Part shown: one piece after another, positions 25,928-34,905 of the stretch | How positions within the stretch are numbered: position 1 is the stretch's first letter | Layout of the letters: each line of letters starts with the position of its first letter | Assembly (NCBI RefSeq): GCF_006439015.1 | Contig: NZ_RCZG01000021.1 | Coordinates: 985-59,529 of the forward strand | Direction of reading: 5' to 3' | Length of the DNA: 58,545 nucleotides | Source of the DNA: Mycolicibacterium hodleri | GTDB lineage: Bacteria > Actinomycetota > Actinomycetes > Mycobacteriales > Mycobacteriaceae | Notes under the pieces: generated by a model | The model's database searches: none | What the model was told of the DNA's origin: nothing | What the model saw: only the letters and a program-made list of their open reading frames with translations | Position numbers and translations under genes: made by a program

Positions 25928-25957
25928 GGGCAGCTCCGTTGCGGAGCTGCCCTTTTT
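25928..25957 (+). terminator. Intrinsic terminator upstream of the dcw cluster
   Basis: A perfect 11-bp stem (GGGCAGCTCCG / CGGAGCTGCCC) with a TTG loop followed by TTTTT. It lies 16 bases after the DUF3040 stop. This is one of the few canonical Rho-independent terminators in the window and insulates the division cluster from upstream transcription. Confidence 0.88.
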
Positions 25958-26068
25958 GATGTTCACGCCCTGTGACGTCCACGCCGCGTGACACGCCGTG
26001 GCAGGCCCCCACCGTTTGACCGGTCCGACTCCACTCCCCACCACGCCCCACCGCGGGCCTTGGGGCAC

Positions 26069-26160
26069 CTAGCTGCATCTTTGCGTCGAACACCCTGATC
26101 CCGAGCGGGTGGTATTGAGAGGAAAGTCCTGCTGCGTGGTGCGCAGTGGGGCTTGTGACC
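26069..26160 (+). ncRNA. Candidate structured leader RNA of mraZ-rsmH operon
   Basis: The 351 bp between DUF3040 and mraZ have no gene. Within them AAGTCC (26124-26129) pairs with GGGCTT (26149-26154) allowing one G-U, and inside it CTGCG (26132-26136) pairs with CGCAG (26142-26146) around a TGGTG loop, separated by a symmetric TG/TG internal loop. Just upstream, CACCC can pair with GGGTG. The name 'mraW RNA motif' has been given to a conserved structure before mraW in mycobacteria; this may be it, but I could not check the consensus. The rest of the gap shows only GC-rich sequence and the operator below. Confidence 0.45.
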
Positions 26161-26186
26161 AGACTTTGGCCAAGAGATGGAGCAAA

Positions 26187-26226
26187 GTGGGGGATCGTGG
26201 GGTAATGTGGCGGGCAACGGGGTGAT
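26187..26226 (+). promoter_or_regulatory. MraZ operator: 10-bp spaced TGGGG boxes
   Basis: GTGGGGGATC, GTGGGGTAAT, GTGGCGGGCA and the degenerate ACGGGGTGAT follow each other at exactly 10-bp spacing (26187, 26197, 26207, 26217), ending 36 bases before mraZ. MraZ is known to bind such helically phased TGGGN direct repeats before its own gene in other bacteria, repressing or activating the dcw operon. Confidence 0.75.
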
Positions 26227-26262
26227 CGGAGCCTCGGGAGCAGGGGCGCTGGAGGTGGCGGG

Positions 26263-26694
26263 ATGTTTCTCGGCACCTACACGCCCAAGCTGGATGACAA
26301 GGGGCGGCTTACGCTGCCCGCGAAATTTCGCGAAGCGCTGGCAGGGGGTTTGATGGTCACCAAGAGTCAAGACCACAGCCTGGCCGTCTATCCGCGAGCG
26401 GAATTCGAGAAGCTCGCCGAACGGGCTTCGCAGGCATCGCGTAGTAACCCGGATGCTCGGGCCTACCTTCGCTACCTCGCGGCAGCCACCGACGAACAAC
26501 ACCCCGACGCGCAAGGCCGGATCACCCTGTCGGCCGACCACCGCCAGTACGCGGACCTCTCCAAGGATTGCGTGGTGATCGGCTCGATCGAATACCTCGA
26601 GATCTGGGACGCACGAGCGTGGCAGGCCTATCAGCAGACCCACGAAGAGAACTTCTCCGCGGCCAGCGATGACACCCTGCGCGACATCATCTAA
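26263..26694 (+). CDS. mraZ: Transcriptional regulator MraZ
   Basis: A 143-residue regulator with two AbrB/SpoVT-like swapped-hairpin repeats, each with a DxxxR motif (DDKGRLTLPAKFR near residue 11; DAQGRITLSADHR near residue 82). It forms rings and binds phased TGGGN boxes, which are present just upstream. It is the first gene of the dcw cluster, and autoregulation is likely. The stop is overlapped by the upstream part of the rsmH reading frame. Confidence 0.96.
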   Translation: MFLGTYTPKLDDKGRLTLPAKFREALAGGLMVTKSQDHSLAVYPRAEFEKLAERASQASRSNPDARAYLRYLAAATDEQHPDAQGRITLSADHRQYADLSKDCVVIGSIEYLEIWDARAWQAYQQTHEENFSAASDDTLRDII

Positions 26695-27820
26695 TCCGAC
26701 CGTTGAGACCGGCCCAGTCCCTGCATGGTGGCCTCTGCCCGAACCGGCCCTGGCGTACTTCCCCAACGCCAGGTCCGTGACCTCGGACAGAGACCTCGAT
26801 GCAAGGGCAGACACGCTTTGCAAGGGTGCTGCTATGCCTGACGATCACCCGCACGATCCGGTCCTCCTCGACCGATGCGTCGAATTGCTGAAGCCCGCAC
26901 TCAGCCGCCGCAGCGCCGACGGATCCGGCGCCGTCCTCGTCGACGCCACACTCGGTGCGGGTGGCCACGCGGCACGCTTCCTCACCGAACTGCCCGGGTT
27001 GCATCTCATCGGCCTCGACCGTGACCGCACCGCGCTGGCCATCGCGGGTGAACGTCTGGCGCCGTTCGGTGACCGAGTCACCTTCGTCCAGACCCGATAC
27101 GACGGGTTCTGGGAGAACAGAGCTCCCAGCCCCACCATTGATGGCGCGCTCTTCGATCTCGGTGTCTCCTCGATGCAACTCGACCGCGTCGAGCGTGGGT
27201 TCTCCTACTCCCACGACGCTCCACTCGACATGCGGATGGATCAGGACGCGCCCCTGACGGCGGCCGAGATCCTGAACACCTACGACAAGCGAGCCCTGAC
27301 GCGAGTTTTGCAGGAGTTCGGCGAGGAGCGCTTCGCCAGCCGCATTGCGGGAGAAATCGTCCGGCGGCGTGAGCGCAAGCCGTTCGAGACGACGGCCGAG
27401 CTGGTCGAAGTGCTGTACGACGTCATCCCGGCACCCGCCCGCCGCACCGGTGGACATCCCGGCAAGCGCACGTTCCAGGCGTTGCGTACCGCGGTCAACG
27501 GCGAACTGGACTCCCTGCGCTCTGCAGTGCCCGCCGCGCTCGATGCGCTGCGCGAGGGCGGACGGATCGTCGTCATGGCCTACCAATCACTCGAGGATCG
27601 AATCATCAAGGGCGAGTTCGCCTCCGCGACGGCGTCGCGTACCCCGGCGGGGCTGCCGGTCGAGCTTCCGGGGCACGAACCCTACTTCGTCTCATTGACC
27701 CGTGGCGCAGAGAAGGCGGGGCCCGACGAGATCGGTCGCAACCCGCGCAGCGCATCGGTACGGCTGCGAGCTCTGGAGAAACGGACCTCGGAGAAGATCG
27801 TCAGAAGGGAAGGTCCGTGA
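26669..27820 (+). CDS. rsmH: 16S rRNA (cytosine(1402)-N(4))-methyltransferase
   Basis: RsmH/MraW methylates N4 of C1402 in 16S rRNA using S-adenosylmethionine. The conserved domain starts at PHDPVLLDRCVELL, with the SAM motif VDATLGAGGHAARFL, FDLGVSSMQLDRVERGFSY, RRTGGHPGKRTFQALR and AYQSLEDRIIK. The start is uncertain. The ATG at 26669 gives a long N-terminal extension overlapping mraZ by 26 nt and containing LAYFPNARSVTSDRDL, which resembles the N-terminus I recall for M. tuberculosis. The ATG at 26834 (MPDDHPHDP) gives a conventional protein of 328 residues. The stop overlaps the ftsL ATG. Confidence 0.93.
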   Translation: MTPCATSSNPTVETGPVPAWWPLPEPALAYFPNARSVTSDRDLDARADTLCKGAAMPDDHPHDPVLLDRCVELLKPALSRRSADGSGAVLVDATLGAGGHAARFLTELPGLHLIGLDRDRTALAIAGERLAPFGDRVTFVQTRYDGFWENRAPSPTIDGALFDLGVSSMQLDRVERGFSYSHDAPLDMRMDQDAPLTAAEILNTYDKRALTRVLQEFGEERFASRIAGEIVRRRERKPFETTAELVEVLYDVIPAPARRTGGHPGKRTFQALRTAVNGELDSLRSAVPAALDALREGGRIVVMAYQSLEDRIIKGEFASATASRTPAGLPVELPGHEPYFVSLTRGAEKAGPDEIGRNPRSASVRLRALEKRTSEKIVRREGP

Positions 27821-28875
27821 TGGCCAAGCGACGAGAGCCGATGCGTACCAAGGACCAAAGCCGACGCAAGCCCCGCAAGCCCCGCGAAGCCGCGGCGAAG
27901 CGCCGTACGGCCGAGGCACCGCCGCGCGGTCGCCGGTCGACTCGGGAGCAGCGTCCCCAGCGCCCCGAACGCTCCAGGCCGCACAACAGTCCGACGCCCC
28001 GTCCAGTAGAGGGGCCGGTCAGGCCGAAGAATGCCGCCCAGGCCAAGGCACGCTCCAAGGCCCGCAAGGCGAAGGCTCCCAAGGTCATTCGGCCGCCGCT
28101 TCGGGAGCGGCTTCTGTTCAAACTGGCCGCCATCGAACTCGATCCGCGTCGGTTCGTCACCAGGGTCCCGTTCGTGGTGTTGGTCATCGGAGCGCTCGGC
28201 GTCGGTCTCGGCGTGACGCTGTGGCTGTCCACCGATGCCGCGGAGCGGTCCTACGAGCTGGGCCGTGCGCGCCAGGTCAATCAGGCACTGATGCAGCAGA
28301 AGGAAGGTCTCGAGCGTGACGTGCTCGAGGCGCAGGCCGCCCCTGCCCTCGCGGAGGCAGCGCGCAATCTCGGGATGATTCCGTCGAGGGACACGGCGCA
28401 CCTGGTGCAGGATCCCTCCGGCAACTGGATGGTCGTCGGCACGCCCAAGCCTGCTGAGGGTGTGCAGCCGCCACCGCTGAACAGTCCACTGCCTGATCCT
28501 TCGCCTCCGGCACCTCCGGCGCCTCCGGCTCGGCCCGCGCCTCGCGTCGTCGATCCGCGTGAGGTCGCGGTGCATCTGCCACCGAGTGCCGCAGCGGTGC
28601 CCAACCCGGAGGTCGCCGTACCTGCGAACTCCACCGCACCGGTCGTGCCCGGCCAGAGTGCCGCCATACCGGCTGTTCCGGGCGCGCCTGCTGCCCCGGT
28701 TGCAGCGGGCGAACCGGTCGCGCCGGCCGTCCCGGTTGCACCGGTTCCTGCGCCGGCGGCACCACTCGACGCCCCGGCTCCGCACCTGGAGACGCCTCAG
28801 GCACCCGCTCTGCCCGGTCCTCCGCCCGGCGTCGAACCGGTCGTCGAGGCCCCCGCGCCGGGCGCCCCCGCATGA
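27820..28875 (+). CDS. ftsL: Cell division protein FtsL-like, Pro-rich
   Basis: A bitopic membrane protein of 351 residues, matching Rv2164c. Residues 1-90 are a very basic, Ala/Pro-rich cytoplasmic region (SRRKPRKPREAAAKRR). One membrane helix follows at about 108-130 (FVVLVIGALGVGLGVTLWL), then a short coiled coil (YELGRARQVNQALMQQKEGL) as in FtsL. From about residue 205 there is a long Pro/Ala/Val-rich extracytoplasmic tail. It probably links FtsI and FtsW to the divisome with FtsQ. GGAAGG lies upstream of the ATG, and the gene overlaps rsmH and pbpB. Confidence 0.88.
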   Translation: MAKRREPMRTKDQSRRKPRKPREAAAKRRTAEAPPRGRRSTREQRPQRPERSRPHNSPTPRPVEGPVRPKNAAQAKARSKARKAKAPKVIRPPLRERLLFKLAAIELDPRRFVTRVPFVVLVIGALGVGLGVTLWLSTDAAERSYELGRARQVNQALMQQKEGLERDVLEAQAAPALAEAARNLGMIPSRDTAHLVQDPSGNWMVVGTPKPAEGVQPPPLNSPLPDPSPPAPPAPPARPAPRVVDPREVAVHLPPSAAAVPNPEVAVPANSTAPVVPGQSAAIPAVPGAPAAPVAAGEPVAPAVPVAPVPAPAAPLDAPAPHLETPQAPALPGPPPGVEPVVEAPAPGAPA

Positions 28876-30743
28876 GTCGTCCTGGCACGGCGCATTCCGC
28901 GAACGAGCGGCGCACGCGCAAGCCCATCGCCGATGACGGACCTCGCAGTTCCTCCTTTGCGTTCCGCCACCGGATGGGCAACGGCGTCATCCTGCTCGTG
29001 CTGGTCATCGCGGCAGTTCAGCTCTTCATGCTTCAGGTGCCACGCGCCGCGGGACTCCGCGCCGAGGCTGCCAGCCAGCTGAAGGTCACCGACGTGGAGG
29101 AGGCCGTCCGGGGAAGCATCGTCGATCGGAACGACGACAAGCTCGCCTTCACGACCGAGGCGCGCGCGCTGACATTTCAACCGGCCAAGATCCAGAAGGA
29201 ACTCGTCGAGGCGCAGGGCAAGGTGCCGGATGCGCCGGATCCCGTCACACGTCTTCGTGAGATCGCCAAGGGCGTCTCGGGTCTGCTGAACAACAAGCCC
29301 GACGCCAAAACCCTGTACAAGAAGCTCTCGGGCAAGGACTCCTTCGTCTACCTCGCCCGCGCGGTCGACCCGGCGATCTCCGACGCCATCACCTCGAAGT
29401 ACCCGGAAGTGGGTGCCGAGCGCCAAGACATCCGCCAGTACCCAGGCGGGTCGCTGGCGGCCAACATCGTGGGCGGCATCGACTGGGACGGCCACGGGCT
29501 GCTGGGTCTCGAGGATTCGCTGGACTCCAAGCTGGCGGGCACCGATGGGTCGGTCACCTACGACCGAGGGTCCGACGGCGTGGTGATTCCCGGCAGCTAC
29601 CGCAACCGGCACGACGCCGTCAACGGGTCGAAGGTCCAGCTCACGATCGACGACGACATCCAGTTCTACGTGCAGCAGCAGGTACAGGAGGCCAAGAACC
29701 TGTCGGGCGCCAAGACGGTCTCGGCCGTCGTGCTGGACGCGAAGACCGGCGAGGTCCTCGCCATGTCGAACAATGACACCTTCGATCCCAGCCAGGACAT
29801 CGGACGCCAAGAGGACCGGCAACTGGGCAACCTCTCGGTCTCTTCACCGTTCGAGCCGGGCTCGGTCAACAAGATCATCACGGCGTCGACGGCGATCGAG
29901 AACAATCTGACCAATCCCGACGAGGTGCTATCGGTTCCCGGTTCCATCAACATGGGCGGCGTCACGGTTAGGGACGCGTGGGGGCACGGCATCATGCCGT
30001 ACACCACGACCGGAGTGTTCGGTAAGTCCTCCAACGTGGGAACCCTGATGCTGGCCCAGCGGATCGGCCCGGAACGCTACGCCGAGATGCTCGACAAGTT
30101 CGGTCTCGGGCAGCGCACCGGTGTCGGTCTGCCCGGCGAGAGCGCAGGCCTGGTTCCGCCGATCGACCAGTGGTCGGGTAGCTCGTTCGCCAACCTACCC
30201 ATCGGACAGGGGCTTTCGATGACCCTGCTGCAGATGACGGGCATGTACCAGACGATTGCCAACGATGGTGTCCGCATCCCGCCGCGGATCATCAAGTCCA
30301 CCATCGCCGCGGATGGCACGCACACCGACGAGCCGAGGCCCGAGGGCGTGCGCGTGGTCTCGGCCCAGACGGCGCAGACGGTGCGGAACATGTTGCGCGC
30401 CACCATCCAGAAGGACCCGATGGGCGTCCAGCAGGGGACGGGTTCCGGCGCTGCGGTGGACGGATATCAGATCGCGGGCAAGACGGGCACTGCGCAGCAG
30501 ATCAACCCTGCGTGCGGTTGCTACTACGACGACGTCTACTGGATCACCTTCGCCGCCATGGTTCCGGCGAACGACCCGCGCTACGTCGTCGGCGTGATGA
30601 TGGACAATCCGCACCGCACCGCCGACGGTTCCCCCGGCACGACGGCCGCGCCGCTCATCCACAACCTCTCGGCGTGGCTGCTGCAGCGGGAGAACGTGCC
30701 GCTGTCGCCCGATCCCGGTCCGCCGCTCGTCCTACAGGGTTGA
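28872..30743 (+). CDS. pbpB: Class B penicillin-binding protein (FtsI/PBP3)
   Basis: Septal peptidoglycan transpeptidase of 623 residues, shorter at the N-terminus than the roughly 680 I recall for M. tuberculosis PbpB. It has a cytoplasmic tail, one membrane helix (GVILLVLVIAAVQLFML), the dimerisation region with RGSIVDRNDDKLA, and a transpeptidase domain. The active site is complete: SxxK at Ser331-Lys334 (FEPGSVNKI), SxN in GKSSNVG, and KTG in AGKTGTAQ. It works with FtsW, encoded downstream. ATGA overlap with ftsL. Confidence 0.96.
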   Translation: MSRPGTAHSANERRTRKPIADDGPRSSSFAFRHRMGNGVILLVLVIAAVQLFMLQVPRAAGLRAEAASQLKVTDVEEAVRGSIVDRNDDKLAFTTEARALTFQPAKIQKELVEAQGKVPDAPDPVTRLREIAKGVSGLLNNKPDAKTLYKKLSGKDSFVYLARAVDPAISDAITSKYPEVGAERQDIRQYPGGSLAANIVGGIDWDGHGLLGLEDSLDSKLAGTDGSVTYDRGSDGVVIPGSYRNRHDAVNGSKVQLTIDDDIQFYVQQQVQEAKNLSGAKTVSAVVLDAKTGEVLAMSNNDTFDPSQDIGRQEDRQLGNLSVSSPFEPGSVNKIITASTAIENNLTNPDEVLSVPGSINMGGVTVRDAWGHGIMPYTTTGVFGKSSNVGTLMLAQRIGPERYAEMLDKFGLGQRTGVGLPGESAGLVPPIDQWSGSSFANLPIGQGLSMTLLQMTGMYQTIANDGVRIPPRIIKSTIAADGTHTDEPRPEGVRVVSAQTAQTVRNMLRATIQKDPMGVQQGTGSGAAVDGYQIAGKTGTAQQINPACGCYYDDVYWITFAAMVPANDPRYVVGVMMDNPHRTADGSPGTTAAPLIHNLSAWLLQRENVPLSPDPGPPLVLQG

Positions 30744-30800
30744 GCGACCGTGTCGAGGTTTGGTTAGGCCAGGGTCCTCGGCCGGTAGGGTGTCATCGCC

Positions 30801-32324
30801 ATGAACTTGCGTCCCTCCCGTCCTGCCGGTGAAGGCCTCGCGACGTTGGCCGGGCTCGCGCGGGCGGTCCCCCTCGAGGGTTCCGGTGAGACGGACGTGC
30901 GGGTTACCGGAGTGACGCTGCGCAGCCAGGACGCCGGCCCAGGCGATCTGTTCGCCGCGCTCGCAGGCGCGTCGTCGCACGGCGCCCGATACGCCGAGGA
31001 CGCCGTGCGCCAAGGTGCCGTCGCGGTGCTCACCGACGAGGCAGGGGTCGCGGTCATGGGCGCCGGCGTCGCCGTCCCCGTCCTGGTGCACCCCGCGCCG
31101 AGGACCGTGCTCGGCGAGTTGGCGGCCGCGGTCTACGGCAGGCCTTCGGAGCGCCTGCGCGTGATCGGTGTGACCGGTACGTCGGGCAAGACCACCACGA
31201 CTTATCTGGTGGAGGCCGGCTTGCGTGCGGCAGGTCGGGTGGCCGGTTTGATCGGCACGGTCGGCATCCGCATCGACGGGCGCGACGAGCCCAGTGCCCT
31301 GACCACGCCGGAGGCTCCAGATTTGCAGGCGCTTCTCGCGGTGATGGTCGAACGAGGCGTCGACACCGTGGTGATGGAGGTGTCCAGCCATGCGTTGACA
31401 TTGGGTCGGGTAGATGCCGTGCACTTCGCAGTGGGTGGTTTCACGAACCTGTCGCGCGATCACCTGGACTTCCATTCGACGATGGAGGACTACCTCGATG
31501 CCAAGGCGCGGCTCTTCGATCCTCAGTCATCAACGCACGCAGACGTTTCCGTGGTCTGTGTGGACGACGACGCCGGGCGCACCATTGCGGCCCGCGCCGA
31601 CGGGCCCGTCACCGTGAGTGTCTCCGGCCAGGACGCGGACTGGCGGGTCGAGAGGTTCGACACCGTCGACGGGGGTGGCCAGCAGTTCCTGGCGGTCGAC
31701 CCGGCTGGCGTTCACCACGAACTGCGCATCGGCCTTCCCGGAACCTTCAACGTCGCGAACGGTCTACTGGCGGCGGCGCTCCTCGATGCTGTTGGGGTGT
31801 CGCCTGAGCAGGCGGCACCGGGCCTGCGGGCGGCGACGGTTCCCGGCAGGCTTCAGCCGATCGACTGCGGCCAGCGCTTCCTCGCCCTCGTCGACTACGC
31901 CCACAAACCCGGGGCGCTGCGGGTTGTGCTGGAGACGTTGCGCGCCCAGACCCGGGGCAGGATCGCGGTGGTGTTCGGCGCCGGTGGCAACCGAGATCGC
32001 GGAAAGCGGGCACCGATGGGCCAGACGGCAGCGGAGTTGGCGGACCTCGCCGTCGTGACCGACGACAATCCTCGTGACGAGGACCCTGCGGCCATCAGGG
32101 CGACGATCGTCGCTGGGGCAGCCGGCGGGAGGGCCGAGGTCGTCGAGATCGGTGACCGCCGCGGCGCCATCGACTTTGCCGTCGCCTGGGCTCGGGACGG
32201 GGACGTCGTACTGGTGGCCGGGAAGGGCCACGAGGCGGGTCAGACGAGCCAAGGCCTGACGCGGCCGTTCGACGATCGCGACGAATTGGCTCGAGCTCTA
32301 CGGGCCCTGGGAGCGCAGCAGTGA
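30801..32324 (+). CDS. murE: UDP-MurNAc-tripeptide synthetase (meso-DAP adding)
   Basis: Mur ligase of 507 residues that adds meso-diaminopimelate to UDP-MurNAc-L-Ala-D-Glu in the cytoplasm. The ATP loop is GVTGTSGKTTTTYLVEAG near residue 115, EVSSHALTLGRVDAVHF near residue 197, and VDYAHKPGALR is the domain-3 motif. The DNPR in VTDDNPRDEDP is the signature for meso-DAP rather than lysine as substrate, as expected for mycobacteria. It starts 57 bp after pbpB, the largest space in this part of the operon, and overlaps murF by 4 nt. Confidence 0.96.
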   Translation: MNLRPSRPAGEGLATLAGLARAVPLEGSGETDVRVTGVTLRSQDAGPGDLFAALAGASSHGARYAEDAVRQGAVAVLTDEAGVAVMGAGVAVPVLVHPAPRTVLGELAAAVYGRPSERLRVIGVTGTSGKTTTTYLVEAGLRAAGRVAGLIGTVGIRIDGRDEPSALTTPEAPDLQALLAVMVERGVDTVVMEVSSHALTLGRVDAVHFAVGGFTNLSRDHLDFHSTMEDYLDAKARLFDPQSSTHADVSVVCVDDDAGRTIAARADGPVTVSVSGQDADWRVERFDTVDGGGQQFLAVDPAGVHHELRIGLPGTFNVANGLLAAALLDAVGVSPEQAAPGLRAATVPGRLQPIDCGQRFLALVDYAHKPGALRVVLETLRAQTRGRIAVVFGAGGNRDRGKRAPMGQTAAELADLAVVTDDNPRDEDPAAIRATIVAGAAGGRAEVVEIGDRRGAIDFAVAWARDGDVVLVAGKGHEAGQTSQGLTRPFDDRDELARALRALGAQQ

Positions 32325-33829
32325 TCGATCTGACGTTGGCTCAGATCGCCCGCATCGTCGGCGGCGAACTGACCGACATCTCTCCTGAGGATGCCGAGAC
32401 GACGCACGTCACCGGAAGCGTCGAGTTCGACTCGCGCGCTGTCACCTCCGGCGGCTTGTTCCTGGCCCTGCCCGGCGCCAGGACCGACGGGCACGACTTC
32501 GCCGCGGGTGCGGTGGCCGCGGGTGCGGTGGCCGTACTGGCGGCTCGCCCGGTCGGGGTGCCGGCCATCGTCGTCCCCTCTGTTTCCGCCCCGGTCGACT
32601 CCGGGGCCAGCGTGCTCGAGTACGACGCCGACGGATCGGGCGCCGCCGTGCTGGAGGCATTGGCCAAGCTGGCCGCGGCCGTCTCACAGGAACTGGTCGC
32701 CGGCGGACTGGTGATCGTCGGGGTCACCGGTTCGTCGGGCAAGACGTCGACCAAGGATCTCCTGGCCGCCGTGCTCGCACCGCTCGGTGAGGTCGTGGCG
32801 CCGCCTGGCTCGTTCAACAACGAACTCGGTCACCCGTGGACGGTGTTGCGGGCAACACCTGCGACCGACTACCTGATCCTCGAGATGTCGGCGCGGCACC
32901 CTGGCAACATCGCCGCGCTGGCGCGCATCGCCCCACCGTCGATCGCCGTGGTGCTCAACGTCGGGACCGCCCACCTCGGCGAGTTCGGCTCGCGCGAGGC
33001 CATCGCCGCGACGAAGGCCGAACTACCGCAAGCGGTTCCGGCGTCCGGCGTGGTCATCCTCAACGCCGACGACACGGTCGTCGCCGCGATGGCCGAGAAG
33101 ACCGCCGCGCGGGTGGTGCGTGTCGGACGCTCTCCTGCCGCCGACGTCTGGGCGGACGGCATCCTGCTCGACGAACTCGCCAGGGCGCGTTTCACCCTGC
33201 ACACCGCCGACAGGCAGGCCGACGTGATGCTCGCAGTGCACGGCGACCACCAGGTATCCAATGCGCTGTGCGCCGCGGCCGTCGCGTTGGAGTGCGGTGC
33301 ATCCCTGGAGCAGGTGGTCGATGCACTCGCGGCAGCGGGACCGGTCTCCCGGCATCGGATGCAGGTCGGCACCCGGGCGGACGGTGTCACCATCATCAAC
33401 GACGCGTACAACGCCAACCCCGACTCGATGCGCGCAGGCCTGAAGGCTCTGGCCTGGATGGCGCAGGGCGGACGGGAGAAGAGAGCGGATCGGCGCAGGA
33501 GTTGGGCCGTACTCGGGGAGATGGCGGAACTCGGCGACGACGCGATCGCCGAACATGACAGCATCGGTCGACTGGCCGTGCGCTTAGATGTGTCTCGACT
33601 GGTCGTCGTCGGAACCGGGAGGTCAATGAGCGCCATGCATCACGGGGCGGTGATGGAGGGGTCGTGGGGAAGTGAATCCACCATGGTCGCCGACGCGGAC
33701 GCTGCCTTGGAGCTCCTGCGTGCCGAACTCCGTGGGGGAGACGTGGTGCTGGTGAAGGCCTCCAACTCAACGGGTCTGGGTGCGTTGGCCGACGCCCTCG
33801 CGTGCGACGGCGGAGACGAAACCGGATGA
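32321..33829 (+). CDS. murF: UDP-MurNAc-tripeptide D-Ala-D-Ala ligase
   Basis: Last of the four Mur ligases, 502 residues, attaching D-Ala-D-Ala to the tripeptide. ATP-binding VGVTGSSGKTSTKDLLAAVL is near residue 133, EMSARHPGNIAALARIA near residue 190, NVGTAHLGEFGS near residue 210, and INDAYNANPDSMRAGL near residue 360. The GTG start overlaps the murE stop as GTGA and its stop overlaps the mraY ATG, so translation is coupled across the three genes. Confidence 0.96.
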   Translation: MIDLTLAQIARIVGGELTDISPEDAETTHVTGSVEFDSRAVTSGGLFLALPGARTDGHDFAAGAVAAGAVAVLAARPVGVPAIVVPSVSAPVDSGASVLEYDADGSGAAVLEALAKLAAAVSQELVAGGLVIVGVTGSSGKTSTKDLLAAVLAPLGEVVAPPGSFNNELGHPWTVLRATPATDYLILEMSARHPGNIAALARIAPPSIAVVLNVGTAHLGEFGSREAIAATKAELPQAVPASGVVILNADDTVVAAMAEKTAARVVRVGRSPAADVWADGILLDELARARFTLHTADRQADVMLAVHGDHQVSNALCAAAVALECGASLEQVVDALAAAGPVSRHRMQVGTRADGVTIINDAYNANPDSMRAGLKALAWMAQGGREKRADRRRSWAVLGEMAELGDDAIAEHDSIGRLAVRLDVSRLVVVGTGRSMSAMHHGAVMEGSWGSESTMVADADAALELLRAELRGGDVVLVKASNSTGLGALADALACDGGDETG

Positions 33830-34905
33830 GGCAGATACTCATCGCCGTCGGCATCGCGCTGACTGTGTCGATCCTTCTCACGCCCGCGTTGATCCGGTTG
33901 TTCACGCGGCGGGGGTTCGGCCACGAGATCCGCGAGGACGGCCCGCAGAGCCATCAGAAGAAGCGTGGCACGCCGTCGATGGGCGGCGTCGCCATCCTCG
34001 CGGGTATCTGGGCCGGCTATCTCGGCACGCACCTGGTGGGGCTCGCGCTCGACGGCGAGGGGCCATCCGCCTCGGGGCTGCTGGTGCTGGGGCTCGCCAC
34101 GGCGCTGGGCGGGGTCGGGTTCATCGATGACCTCATCAAGATCAGGCGCTCGCGCAATCTCGGCCTGAACAAGACGGCGAAGACGGTGGGCCAACTCGTC
34201 GCGGCGGTGCTCTTCGGCGTGCTGGTCCTGCAGTTCCGCAACGACGACGGTCTTACCCCCGGTAGCCCGGAGCTGTCCTACGTCCGCGAGATCGCCACCG
34301 TGACGCTGGCGCCCGCGGTGTTCGTGCTGTTCTGCGTCGTCCTCGTCAGCGCCTGGTCCAACGCGGTGAACTTCACCGATGGCCTGGACGGCCTTGCCGC
34401 CGGGGCGATGGCGATGGTGACGGCGGCCTACGTCCTGATCACGTTCTGGCAATTCCGCAATGCGTGCGCCTTCAGCCCTGGACTCGGTTGCTACAACGTC
34501 AGGGATCCGCTTGACCTGGCGCTCGTCGCCGCGGCTACGGCGGGCGCCTGCATCGGCTTTCTCTGGTGGAACGCCGCTCCCGCGAAGATATTCATGGGCG
34601 ACACCGGCTCACTGGCCCTTGGCGGCATCATCGCCGGGCTGTCGGTGACCAGTCGCACCGAGATGCTCGCCATCGTGCTGGGTGCGCTGTTCGTGGCGGA
34701 GGTCATGTCGGTGGTCGTGCAGATCCTGGCGTTCCGGACGACGGGACGACGGGTCTTTCGGATGGCGCCGTTCCATCACCACTTCGAGCTGGTCGGCTGG
34801 GCGGAGACCACGGTGATCATTCGATTCTGGCTCCTCACCGCCATTGCGTGTGGGCTCGGCGTGGCCCTCTTCTACAGCGAATGGCTGGCCAGCGTCGGGG
34901 CGTAG
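33826..34905 (+). CDS. mraY: Phospho-MurNAc-pentapeptide transferase
   Basis: Membrane enzyme (MraY/MurX) that transfers phospho-MurNAc-pentapeptide to decaprenyl phosphate, forming lipid I. It has 359 residues and about ten helices. The motifs are HQKKRGTPSMGGVAIL near residue 43, GFIDDLIKIRRSRNLGLN (DDxxK) near residue 104, NFTDGLDGLAAGAMAM near residue 183, and MGDTGSLALGG near residue 256, then FHHHFELVGWAETTVIIRFW near residue 315. It is complete at its C-terminus (FYSEWLASVGA). In every mycobacterial dcw cluster I know the next gene is murD; here it is not. Confidence 0.96.
   Translation: MRQILIAVGIALTVSILLTPALIRLFTRRGFGHEIREDGPQSHQKKRGTPSMGGVAILAGIWAGYLGTHLVGLALDGEGPSASGLLVLGLATALGGVGFIDDLIKIRRSRNLGLNKTAKTVGQLVAAVLFGVLVLQFRNDDGLTPGSPELSYVREIATVTLAPAVFVLFCVVLVSAWSNAVNFTDGLDGLAAGAMAMVTAAYVLITFWQFRNACAFSPGLGCYNVRDPLDLALVAAATAGACIGFLWWNAAPAKIFMGDTGSLALGGIIAGLSVTSRTEMLAIVLGALFVAEVMSVVVQILAFRTTGRRVFRMAPFHHHFELVGWAETTVIIRFWLLTAIACGLGVALFYSEWLASVGA

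Noticed and set aside
26119..26130. GAGAGGAAAGTCC resembling the start of RNase P RNA
   Set aside because: Only this short stretch matches; the rest of the conserved RNase P core is missing and the gap is too short for rnpB.
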